Assembly: GCA_947561585.1 (NCBI GenBank)
Contig: CANNZV010001156.1
Coordinates: 62,001 to 126,000 of the forward strand
Length of the DNA stretch: 64,000 nt
Origin: Caprella mutica
Lineage: Eukaryota; Arthropoda; Malacostraca; Amphipoda; Caprellidae
Direction: 5' to 3'
Translations under genes and position numbers: made by a program
The notes under the pieces: model-generated
Told to the model about the DNA's origin: nothing
The model's database searches: none
Seen by the model: only the letters and a program-made list of their open reading frames with translations
Shown: piece by piece, positions 35,924 to 47,800 of the stretch
How positions within the stretch are numbered: position 1 is the first letter of the stretch
Layout: each line of letters begins with the position of its first letter

Positions 35924-36311
35924 CCCAATCAACACAAGTTAGTTGGGCCCATGTTGGCACTAGGTGTACAAATCGTATTGGTACTGTGTGGCTTTTTGCA
36001 AAATGGCCCAACATGGTGACAGCATGGGCTGTTATGTTGAAGCCATTTTGGCCCAAGATGTTGCCAATATGTTAATCAGTTTCAGCCATTTAATGTTGAC
36101 ACGTCATATAGTAATCTGATTGGGCCAATATGACAATTCCGTTGGACGGATTCGCCACATTGAACCAACCTTCTCCCAAGGTAACATTCCATGAGAATGG
36201 AAAACCACATTATCCCCATGTAATTTCTAGGCTACTTTTCAGTCTGCCATCTCTTGCCCATCTAACCATCTAGTGCCCATGTTGGCACAATGTGTCATGG
36301 TTGCTTGGATG
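35924..36311. mobile_element. 388-bp insertion specific to right arm
   Basis: The left arm reads GAGCAGTGGTGTAGC (inverse, near 13397-13411). In the right arm the same sequence is split by 388 bp. The insert starts CCCAATCAACACAAG and its other end read inversely is ATCCAAGCAACCATG, a short imperfect inverted terminus. It contains several CCCATGTTGG/CCAACATGGG words. It looks like a MITE. A target duplication of about 3 bp (GTG) is possible but ambiguous. Confidence 0.6.
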
Positions 36312-36490
36312 GTGTAGCAGAGAGAACATTATGAATTTGTGCTCCAGTTTGATGTGACCGCATAGCATTTAGATATTAAATACAAGAAACTATCAGTTTG
36401 ATTAAGTGATTTTGTCGTGTACGCTTCATACTAAATTGTATATAAATATATATTACGCCAGGAGATAATAGTTTGCAAATTGTAAGCGTT

Positions 36491-36780
36491 TCATATTGTT
36501 CCATCACCATAGCTTCCTATTTTGGTGATAGGTATGAATAATAGTCCCTGATTCCTTTTTCTCAGATTATACATAAATAAGAAACTATAATGCGGCATGT
36601 TATAAACAGGAATTAAAGATTTTAATTGGAAAGGTCTGTTTGTTCCGAAAATCAACAGGCTGAGCTTTTTCAAGAAATGACAAGATATCACAAATGAAGA
36701 CCAAGTTGTACAACATGGCATTCTCATTCTGCGAGCAAGAAAAAGAATATTCTTATACATCTAATTTACCTGAAGATGAG
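36491..36780. pseudogene. Coding-like remnant of uncertain strand, right arm
   Basis: Counterpart of 12955-13240. On the minus strand an 89-codon frame is open here (36491-36760) but broken in the left arm. On the plus strand, pieces resembling coiled-coil coding sequence appear in broken frames. No family recognised. Confidence 0.2.
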
Positions 36781-37339
36781 GAAATAAGTGGTGAGATGTG
36801 AATGAGTCTAAAGATGCAGTCACAGGTATGAATAAAAAATAATCCATTGTACCAACTCATCAATTATTTAATAAAAAAGTATAAAGTAACAAAATTTGAG
36901 TTGGGATTCGATTCTCTACTGGTCCTTTTAACTAATATTTTGGTTCATCAGTAACTGAACAACCAAACAAATAATAGACACAGTAGAATAAATTGAATAC
37001 GCCAACTAAATGTGGTAAATGTCCATCTAATTATTGGAATAATAATGCCTTATTTCATTATTTGTCTTACATTTATCACTAACGATGATTCTATAACTAA
37101 TGGAAAAAAGAGTTATTGTTATAGCCACCTAAATTATAGTTTTTTTTATACAACATCTGGTCCGATTTTTCTTTAATTAATTAATTTTTTATTTCTTGTA
37201 CTATTTATTTAATACACCCACCTTTCGGTATAATTACCTTAACCAATTTATTCACCTTAAATTATGGTCATATTCACCCTCTTAATCCTCTAAATTCCCA
37301 CCATAACTTCCTCACAGGGTATATCATTCTCCACCATGT

Positions 37340-37665
37340 GAATACATTTCTCTTTTAATTCCATTTATCAATTTCTTTCCCCCACTTCCATTCACCAATA
37401 CTGACGTGTGTTTATATTTCACTTCCTCACATTCATTCCCCACCTCTTTTTCTCTTTAATACCATTTATCAATTTCTTTTCCCCACTTCCATTCACCAAT
37501 ACTGACGTGTGTTTATATTTCACTTCCTCACATTCATTCTCCACCTCTTTTTCTCTTTAATACCATTTATCAATTTCTTTTTCCCACTTCCATTCACCAA
37601 TACTGACGTGTGTTTATATTTCACTTCCTCACATTCATTCCCCACCTCTTTTTCTCTTCTTCTCA
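37340..37665. repeat. ~101-bp tandem array, right arm
   Basis: Three units (five in the left arm) with CCAATACTGACGTGTGTTTA and CACCTCTTTTTCTCTT. The pyrimidine-rich end abuts the splice-acceptor-like CTTCTTCTCAG at 37656-37666. Confidence 0.9.
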
Positions 37666-37667
37666 GT

Positions 37668-37760
37668 AATCTAATAAACCAAAGCATCTTTTTCGCTAAC
37701 AAGATAGGTACAAAGAAAGATTCTTCCGATAGTAAAACATTTGAAAAAGTTTGGCTCTGA
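37668..37760 (+). pseudogene. Possible 3' exon remnant, right arm
   Basis: After the acceptor-like CTTCTTCTCAG, an open frame of about 30 codons ends FEKVWL then TGA. It is on the same strand as the coiled-coil frame at 35133 and about 2 kb downstream, so the two could be parts of one locus, but no connecting exons are evident. Confidence 0.2.
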
Positions 37761-38334
37761 GAGAGAAAAGTACAGAAAATAACATCAAACGCTATTCATT
37801 TTATTCTGCTCAGTGCATGTGACTGTGGGCTGCAATTGCTACAATTACCTAACTTATAGTCCCTAGATTGGAAATATTCTTACAAAGGCATGGGAATTGC
37901 AGTAAATTAATTCACTAGATCATTACTACTCAAGAATGTGATAATAATTTTACTATTTAAAAAAAAATTAATTGATTTAAAAATTTAATTTTGTTGTCAT
38001 AACCAGGTATTCAATATAATAATATTATATTAGGCCCATTAGTTATTTCCAATATATCAATATTTATAATTTTAGGACTTGAACTGAATATGATAATATT
38101 ATCCCAATTGATGACAAAAGTGTACGGTTATTACTCAGAATATTTCAGTAACTAGCTACATAAATCTTGAAACTGTAGCTAATATTTGAGTAGTTATTGG
38201 CTATAGATTTACCATATCAATTATTATTTTCTCAACATACTAGTAATTTACATTAAAATGGAATGACTTTACATTGAGGCATCTCAATCTTTGAACATTG
38301 TATAGATAAGCAAAGCTTGGGATATTTTATTGTC

Positions 38335-38770
38335 TATGTTTTTGTTTATTCAAAATATTGTTTGTTTATATAAAAACATTTTCAATTATTTAAATATTTT
38401 TCGCTTATCTAAAAATATTTTTACATTTTTAAATATATTTTTCTTATCTAAATATATTTCTTATTTTTGCTTATTTAAATACTCTTTGTTTACTTAAAAT
38501 AATTATGTTTATTTAAAATATTTTTTGTTCATTCAAAATATTATTTGTTCATTTAAAATATTTTTGTTTATTTATATAGATTTTTGTTTATTCAAAATAT
38601 TCTTCGCTTATTTGAATATATTTTTATTTATTTCAAACATTTTTCTGCGTTTATTTAAAATATTTTTTGTGTTTATTTCAAATATTTTTTATTTCTTTGA
38701 AATTTTTATTTTGTTTATTTAGAATATTTGTTATTAATTTAAAATATTTTTTTGTTTATCTCAAATGTTG
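38335..38770. repeat. Degenerate T-rich tandem block, right arm
   Basis: Inverse of 10691-11170: TTTATTTAAAATATTTTTTG-like words. Hydrophobic Phe/Ile frames on the plus strand are compositional artefacts. Confidence 0.7.
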
Positions 38771-39540
38771 TATTTTTTCAATCAATAGTAGCAGTTTTTA
38801 CACACATTATAAAAATGATTTTAACCTTTTAAAAAGGGCAGATTTCTTCAACTTTCAAAAAGTTCAAATTATTGGTTCTTCGAATTGTAGGATATATTGT
38901 AGTAGTATATTTTGCTCTGTTTCTATTTTCTTTATTATAAATTACCTAGTGTAAAAAACAAATAATTGCATTAACTTAACTTACTTATGGAAAAGCAAAC
39001 TCAAAATCACAATAATTTTCATTCACAAAATATAACAAAGTTGCGCATCGTAAATGTTTAAAAACAAAGAAACATGAAACACTCTTACTGAACAGAAACC
39101 TAATTAAAAACATTGCTAGTGATACAATATTAGAAAATCTAACATTTAATTATTTGGTCTCAGCCAGACACTATAATAACACATTATAATTATTGACTAA
39201 TAAACAGGTACAAGAATTAATTACTATCAACAAATCAGAAATTAAGACAAGAGCTTTTCTGGTGCTGCTAACTACTTAGTAAAATGAAAGTAAAACCTAA
39301 ATTTATGCACTAAAATAACTTATTGATTATCACTGAGGTTATGGTGAAAAGATAATTTTATAAAACGAGGGAACAAAAAATTATTTACCCATCTAGTTAT
39401 TAATTCAACAGGACTATAATTTTGAATGTATCAGAAGCAAGAAATTAAAATAGTCTACCTACCTATTTTTTAATAAAGAAAGAACAAAAGAAAATCTCTA
39501 GTGATTGAAAAGAAACATTTTAATAAATTAAAACTACAAT
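38771..39540. other. Unique non-coding stretch, right arm
   Basis: Counterpart of 9951-10690. No gene recognised. Confidence 0.5.
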
Positions 39541-39546
39541 TAGAAT

Positions 39547-41150
39547 GGTACCTTTTAACATATTAAAGCTAATATTGAAATGGTACCTTTTAACATATTA
39601 AAGCTAATATTGAAATGGTACCTTTTAACATATTAAAGCTAATATTGAAATGGTACCTTTTAACATATTAAAGCTAATATTGAAATGGTACCTTTTAACA
39701 TATTAAAGCTAGAATTGAAATGGTACCTTTTAACATATTAAAGCTAGTATTGAAATGGTACCTTTTAACATATTAAAGCTAATATTGAAATGGTACCTTT
39801 TAACATATTAAAGCTAATATTGAAATGGTACCTTTTAACATATTAAAGCTAATATTGAAATGGTACCTTTTAACATATTAAAGCTAATATTGAAATGGTA
39901 CCTTTTAACATATTGAAGCTAATATTAAAATGGTACCTTTTAACATATTAAAGCTAATATTGAAATGGTACCTTTTAACATATTAAAGCTAATAATAAAA
40001 TGGTACCTTTTAACATATTAAAGCTAATATTGAAATGGTACCTTTTAACATATTAAAGCTAATATTGAAATGGTACCTTTTAACATATTAAAGCTAGTAT
40101 TGAAATGGTACCTTTTAACATATTAAAGCTAATATTGAAATGGTACCTTTTAACATATTATAGCTAATATTGAAGTGGTACCTTTTAACATATTAAAGCT
40201 AATATTGAAATGGTACCTTTTAACATATTAAAGCTAATATTGAAATGGTACCTTTTAACATATTAAAGCTAATATTGAAATGGTACCTTTTAACATATTA
40301 AAGCTAATATTGAAATGGTACCTTTTAACATATTAAAGCTAATATTGAAATGGTACCTTTTAACATATTAAAGCTAATATTGAAATGGTACCTTTTAACA
40401 TATTAAAGCTAATATTGAAATGGTACCTTTTAACATATTAAAGCTAATATTGAAATGGTACCTTTTAACATATTAAAGCTAATATTGAAATGGTACCTTT
40501 TAACATATTAAAGCTAATATTGAAATGGTACCTTTTAACATATTAAAGCTAATATTGAAATGGTACCTTTTAACATATTAAAGCTAATATTGAAATGGTA
40601 CCTTTTAACATATTAAAGCTAATATTGAAATGGTACCTTTTAACATATTAAAGCTAATATTGAAATGGTACCTTTTAACATATTAAAGCTAATATTGAAA
40701 TGGTACCTTTTAACATATTAAAGCTAATATTGAAATGGTACCTTTTAACATATTAAAGCTAATATTGAAATGGTACCTTTTAACATATTAAAGCTAATAT
40801 TGAAATGGTACCTTTTAACATATTAAAGCTAATATTGAAATGGTACCTTTTAACATATTAAAGCTAATATTGAAATGGTACCTTTTAACATATTAAAGCT
40901 AATATTGAAATGGTACCTTTTAACATATTAAAGCTAATATTGAAATGGTACCTTTTAACATATTAAAGCTAATATTGAAATGGTACCTTTTAACATATTA
41001 AAGCTAATATTGAAATGGTACCTTTTAACATATTAAAGCTAATATTGAAATGGTACCTTTTAACATATTAAAGCTAATATTGAAATGGTACCTTTTAACA
41101 TATTAAAGCTAATATTGAAATGGTACCTTTTAACATATTAAAGCTAATAT
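39547..41150. repeat. 35-bp KpnI-site minisatellite (type B), right arm, expanded
   Basis: About 46 tandem 35-bp units, each with GGTACCTTTTAACATATTAA, against about 17 in the left arm. Units from about 40200 to 41150 are almost perfectly identical, which points to recent expansion or homogenisation there. Confidence 0.95.
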
Positions 41151-41540
41151 TAAATAGCCACCTTTTTGAAATATCAAAGTTAAAATTAATAAGGCACCTT
41201 CTTACATAGTATATTAAAGCTAAGATTAGAAGGCACTTTTAACATGTTAAAGCAAAAATTGAAAAGACAACAATTGAATATTAAAGCAAAAATGAACTAT
41301 CCACTTCTTGAAATATTAAAGTTACACTTAGAAAGGCTATTTTTGAAATATTAAAGCTTAAATTAGAAAGGCATTTTTTGAAATATTACAGCTTAAATCA
41401 GAAAGGAAATTTTTGCAATATTACAGTTTAAATTTGAAAGGCAATTTTTGAAATATTACAACTTAAATTGAAAAGGCAGTTCTTGAAATATTAAACCTTA
41501 AATTAGAAAGACAATTTTTCAAATATTACAGCTATTATAA
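41151..41540. repeat. 35-bp minisatellite (type A) and degenerate units, right arm
   Basis: Degenerate units then about five type A units with TTGAAATATTACAGCTTAAA. This is a contraction relative to the left arm. Confidence 0.8.
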
Positions 41541-41781
41541 ACAAACAATTTTCTAGTGCTGTAAGTACAGAGATAATTCATGCCAATCTTGATAACATTT
41601 CAAGTCAATAATAAAATGCTTAATAACAATAAAACCCTATGCTAAAAACTAAGCAAAACTAAGTATAAGCAGAAAATTAGAAGAGATGGATAAAGACCTA
41701 ACTGCTTAATTATCTAAATTAACAATAATTTACCAATTAACTTCGAGTAAAATCAGAGTTTTCGTTATCTTGCAAAGTATT

Positions 41782-41787
41782 TTTATT
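41782..41787 (-). terminator. Poly(A) signal of helicase copy B
   Basis: AATAAA on the minus strand, 16 nt beyond the TAG stop, at the position equivalent to 8518-8523 in copy A. Confidence 0.5.
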
Positions 41788-41803
41788 GCGTCGTGTTACA
41801 CTT

Positions 41804-44800
41804 CTAGTAATTGCTTCTTGAGATTTTGGGGGAAGGCTCCAAGTCTTCTAAATTATGTTCTATATTACTTGATTTTCTTTTTGGCGTCCTCAGTTTTGAT
41901 TGTTGGGGTATTTCTGCAATTAAAAACAGCGTTAATATGGCATCCACAGTAGGTTAATTAATTATTATTAATAATTAATAATAATTATTAATAATATATT
42001 AATAAAATGTATTCAAGCTACAATAGTAGTTTCTACTATGAAGTTATAGATACTGCAAACAAAATGCAAGAATGTGTGTATTGTATAATTATACATAACT
42101 ATCTGCATGCACTGTAATAGCTTATATGAATATTAAAATTGTCATTCTTTAGATTTACTATTTCTAAGTTCAATGTTGAAAGTTCAATGAATAATGTTGA
42201 ACAATGTCTTAAATCTGAAAATTGCATTAAATTAGGTTCACAGTTCTGTGAACGTAAAAGTGAAATAACAAAGAAACTAACTAACATCAACAACTCACGT
42301 TCTAACTGGTCAGCTTGCAGAATGTTGGCTTTCTCTGCCATGTAGTCCAGGAAGTTAGCCAAGAAGTCGTTCTTTCTTAGGGTTGTTCCATTGCAAACCA
42401 CAGTGAGGTTTCTTCTGGCGCGTGTAACAGCAACATTCAGTCTTCTTTCGTTTGAAAGAAAACCGACACTTCCTGCAATAAAAAGATAAAATTATTGTTA
42501 GTTTGTCTTCACTTTTTAATATCAAGAATTATCAGTTTGAACGTAAGTGTAACTATGATTATAATAGTCTCATTAGTTAGTATTCATTCAAGCTAATAAT
42601 GTTTCTTATAGTATAAGAACATAGAGTTCGAGAAGTGATTATAAATATTATTTTTTAAATCATGATTACAATAAAATTTACTAGTGATAATAACAATCAT
42701 AACAACAGCAAGTTCGAATAGTGGAAATACAAAAAACTGTTCAGATATTGTTTAGACTAAAAAGAAAAGTAATTCACTGCTCACCCTATCTAATGAACCA
42801 CTAACCTCTGTTGTTACTTCTAACAAGACTCAGAATTACGGCCTCTTTTTCTCGGCCCTGAAAGCTGTCCACGGTTTGCACCTCCACATCAGGGTACAGA
42901 GTTTGGACAAGTGCCCGCACAAGTTTCACCTGCTTGTTGTAGGGTGATATCACCGCTATTTTCTCTTGACTGAGCCCACTGTCTATGAGTCTCGTGACGA
43001 GACGATATACTAGTCTAGCCTCTCCTGAAAAAGAAATATTAGTTTAAGTATCAGTTTTAGGTAATAGCTAAATAACTAGAGTAATGCCTTAACTCGCAAA
43101 AAACATTCTGATAAACTGAGAAAAATTGTACAACCTGATAGCCGCTCTAATTTCGTGTCTACAATTTCATCTTCCGTCGAAATTTCAAAATAATGATAAT
43201 GAGTTTATAATAAAACTAAGCAAATAAATTTCAAAAATATCATCATATATAAAACTGAAGCTCTCATGTTCAAATTATCTAATTGGTTATCAAACAAAGA
43301 TATTATGGTGAAATTAACTCTAGAATACATAAGAACAATAAACATTCTTTTTTTCAAGCTTACCCTCATTGCACGTGCCCTCCTTCACTTGAAATTGCTT
43401 TGCTTCAGCCTCTTCGAACCCTGGGCAACCAGATGTGTCCACTAAATTTAAAGGAAACGCTACCGAGAGAAAGAACATCAATTATTAAACAGAACTGGAA
43501 TGTAATCGTACGCTGTGTATTTAAAAAAAGTTTCACCCATTCATAATGCAACTTTCGAATAACATAGATATTGTGATATAAGGCATTTACTTTATTACGA
43601 TGGAAAAACAAACTGTGCATTTGCAAACGTGAGAATAATTTAAAAATCAGTTGAAAAGTAGGCAACTCACAGGTAAGTTCATTGGTTTCTACTTTCGGTA
43701 GATCACAAAGGAGGTGAGATTTAACACTGGCAGCCGCCTGGAGCTGTCCTTTGTACATTTCTTCCGAAGTCCATTGCATGATAGTCTCATTCATGCGGTA
43801 TTGAGTTTTAAGCATGCGAACTACATCGTCTCCATATTTTCCTGTGGAAATTAAAACATATAGTATGGGAGAAACAACGCAATACTTATTGAAGAAAATG
43901 CTAAATAGAAGATAATTTTATGAGAATAGAATTCAAAGTATAACATAATACTTATTTGGAATTGTTTCAAAATCATTGTTGAAGTCATTTTGATGAAAAT
44001 CTAATGTCAGAACTATCCTAAATTCAAAGAACCATAGATTGCTAAATATCAAAGTTATTATTTATATTTTCCACTAAATTGTGACACTAATTAGTTACTT
44101 CACTAAGTTTGGGCTAAAGAATGGAAGTAGAAATGAGGCAAATTCACTTACGGATCATCCTTTCCATCAATGAGTTGAGTAGGTACGAGGCTTTGGGATG
44201 CAGCACAGTTGGGGGTAGCTGCTTGTGGTCCCCCACTAACAGCAGCTTGGGAGCTCTCATCACCCCGGGGTAGCAAGCAACTTCTATTCCTTGCCCACAC
44301 TCATCTATGACAGTCAACCCAAAGTGATCTTCAGGCAGAAATCTGGATGAGAGGGAGAGAACATTGAATGAGAAACGAATAGACATACTTAGGGAGAAAA
44401 CATTGAATGAGAAACGAATAGACATACTTAGGGAAAGAACATTGAATGAGTAACGAATAGACATATTTAGGGAGAGAACATTGAATGAGTAACGAATAGA
44501 CATATTTAGGGAGAGAACATTGAATGAGTAACGAATAGACATATTTAGGGAGAGAACATTGAATGAGTAACGAATAGACATATTTAGGGAGAGAACATTG
44601 AATGAGTAACGAATAGACATATTTAGGGAGAGAACATTGAATGAGTAACGAATAGACATATTTAGGGAGAGAACATTGAATGAGTAACGAATAGACATAT
44701 TTAGGGAGAGAACATTGAATGAGTATCGAATAGACATACTTAGGAGGAGAACATTGAATGAGTGACGAATAGACATACTTCCAGCAGTAATAATTATCTC

Positions 44801-47800
44801 AATATTTGAAAAATCAACAAGAGTTAACTGTACAGTATTCCGCATTTGACTTCAACTACTTAAAGCTAAGCTTTGATAGACAAGGAAGAATATCAAAATT
44901 AGTCAAAGTCGAAAGATAGAAGCTACCTACCTATCTAGTAACTGCAAATTAATTTGAGATGACTATAGCTATCTAAAGCAATAGAAATATAGAACCATTC
45001 ATCAACCTTTATAATCTTATAATAACTTAATAGAAACGTCAGTATAATTAAACGCACCTGAATATGCCCTGTTCGTTGACACTAAGAAGAGTTCCAAGTA
45101 CAACATCAGCTCCTCTGATAATTCTCTCGGTTTCTTCGTCATGCCTGCAGAGAAGAAAACACGTAATGTTATTAAACATTATAATTTACACATAACTAAT
45201 TTAGCCAATAATAATCTTACTCGGATTTAAATTCATACAAAACCTTGGAACAAAATTGCATTTATCTTATTTTTTTATAATTTGACTTTAAAAAATCACA
45301 GATAAAATAACTAATAAGTCAAATGGTAATTCTCAACATTCTAGCACTGACCCTCCTTGCAAATCTTTTTGGAGTTTCTTAAACATTACGAGTAGATCAT
45401 TTTTTTCTTGATAGGATAATGAATCATCATCCTGTACCTCAGCCATCTTGTCTTCTATTTCTTGCCAGTCTTTTAAATTGTCCCTGTTGAGAAGTAGTAA
45501 AGAATTAGTTAAAGTAAAGGAAGAAAATAGTTGTGTCTTCTGATTTGAATGCAGTATGAAATAATTTGATAAATGATTTTAGCTTAATATAAATAATCAT
45601 AGCAAGTAATTGTATATAAGTAAATTCATTCGATGAGTAAAATTATTTATAATCTTTGAATTTCGATAAAGCAATAGAGAAGGAAATTTGAAATTGTTTA
45701 ATGATTGTATGCATAACTGTACAAAGAGTAAATGTATTTTGATAAATACATGATATGTCTGCTCTTGGTATTCTGCCTCACTAACTTAATGAGACTATTG
45801 AATGTATCTATAATTAGTTCAGTATTTAAAAGTAGTACTTACCCTCTGTTCAACTGAGCATCAAGAGTGTACCTCGATGCTTCTTTACTGGTTCTAGAAG
45901 GATGTCCTATGCGAACTATAGAAAGTCCTGCTGCCGCCAATCTTGTGACTAAATTGTCAACTCCTTGATTTGAGGGGGCAAGACAGAGAATCTGAAACGC
46001 AAAGATTCATTAGATACAATAAATACAAAATCAAAACGAAAATCATTTCAAGATATTTCATACTATAACATTAATATCTTTCATGTCCCTTAGAAGGAAA
46101 AAACAAATAGAAGTAACAATATTCAATGTTGCTCACGTACCTTCTTATTAAGATGAAAATGTTGCTTTATTATTTCTATGATTGTGGTGGACTTCCCTGT
46201 TCCTGGAGGTCCATGGATTATTCCCAGTTCTTGCTGTTTAAGAACAAATTCTACCGCTTTCTTCTGAGAGTCGTCAAGATTTCCTGAAAATTAAAATATA
46301 CTTTATTTAGAGAACTCTTTCTTTCAAATAATAGATATAGCGAATGTTGATTATCAAAATAAGTAGTTATTTAAATAATCATTTAGTTACTCACCGTTTG
46401 AAAATGTCAGTTGATTATTTCTGTCACAGAGTTGGGACGGTAAATTCTTCAATGGGGGGAGGAGGTTTCTTTTTCCGAAGATGACGTCACACGGACCGTT
46501 AGCTGGTCCTGAGTAATCTGCAATTCTACTTATACCAGCTAGGATTCTCTTGTGGTTCTCCTGAAAAGTATAGAGTTTATCAATATTAGTTGAATAATTT
46601 AGATAAAACTAGCAATGTTTCAATAATGAACTTAAAAACATCTTAAAACTATTAATTCAAAGTAGCATTTACTCACCAAAGTAGGATGGTGCATCAATGA
46701 GAAGAATGTATTTTTATCAAATAAGAATTCCGAGTCAACTGTGACGCTGATGGCAGAATCATCAACATGGGAGATAACTCCTTCCGTACTAAACCAGTCG
46801 GAGAAGAGGGTAACTAAATCCCCTCTTCTGAATGCTTGACCTGGTAAGTCGTAATCGCTATCCACTAAGACGACCTCTACCTTCCCAAACCTATCGTAGT
46901 ACATGTCGTCCACAGTCAGATTTGAGATGACTGCAGATTCTTCTTTACCACCCACGACTAGAAACTGAAAATAAAACAGTAAGATTGTCACAATAGTTAT
47001 TTGTATCTTATTAGCTAAATAGTGCACCATTTGAAGAGGATTCAAAATAAATAAATTCATTTTTTGATTATTATAGTTCAGTTTTATTAGTTTTTTTTTT
47101 CAACACTATAATTCGTTAATAAAATTCAGGATGTTGAAACAATTGAATACAAATTAATTAGTTTAATTCTTGACTATTTTAAGGTAATCAATGTTATTAT
47201 TCGAAGTATCTACAATTTTGTTTTCTATTTTTCAATTATTTATTATTATTTTTTAAATAACAAACGTTGTGTTTATCTAAATATTCAACATGAAAATATA
47301 TATTAATTTATATTTATTTAAATTCTACAGCACTGTAATATTTTGAAACTTATTAAAATGTTTATTAAAGAAAAAGAAATATCAAAAACTACATAATAGT
47401 TCAGTCATTGTAATATATAATGTATTAAATGCATTCATGATTTAAGTTTACAAACTCCTCCACCAGAGGGAGACATATATTGAAATAGTGTTCAATCGAA
47501 TATTGTTCAGTGTGAGAGATAGGTAGGGCAGTAGAATGTAGGTAGAATATAGTTAGTGTGTTTTGAATGGTGCGTAAGTTAGCAGGTGTTCGCTTCCCTT
47601 CAGCCTCCTTAATTTGTGGGTGAAGGAAGCAATTCCTTATTTAGTACTGTCGTTCCTTTGTGATTGATTTATTCAGTCTATGCCTTATTTTAGATTGGTG
47701 CCTGAATTATTCAGATTGGAGATCATTAGTTTAGATTATTTGAGACGGTTTGAAATTAGTTTTGCTAGTAAAAGTTCTTAAGTTACAAGGAGTGGAGAAG

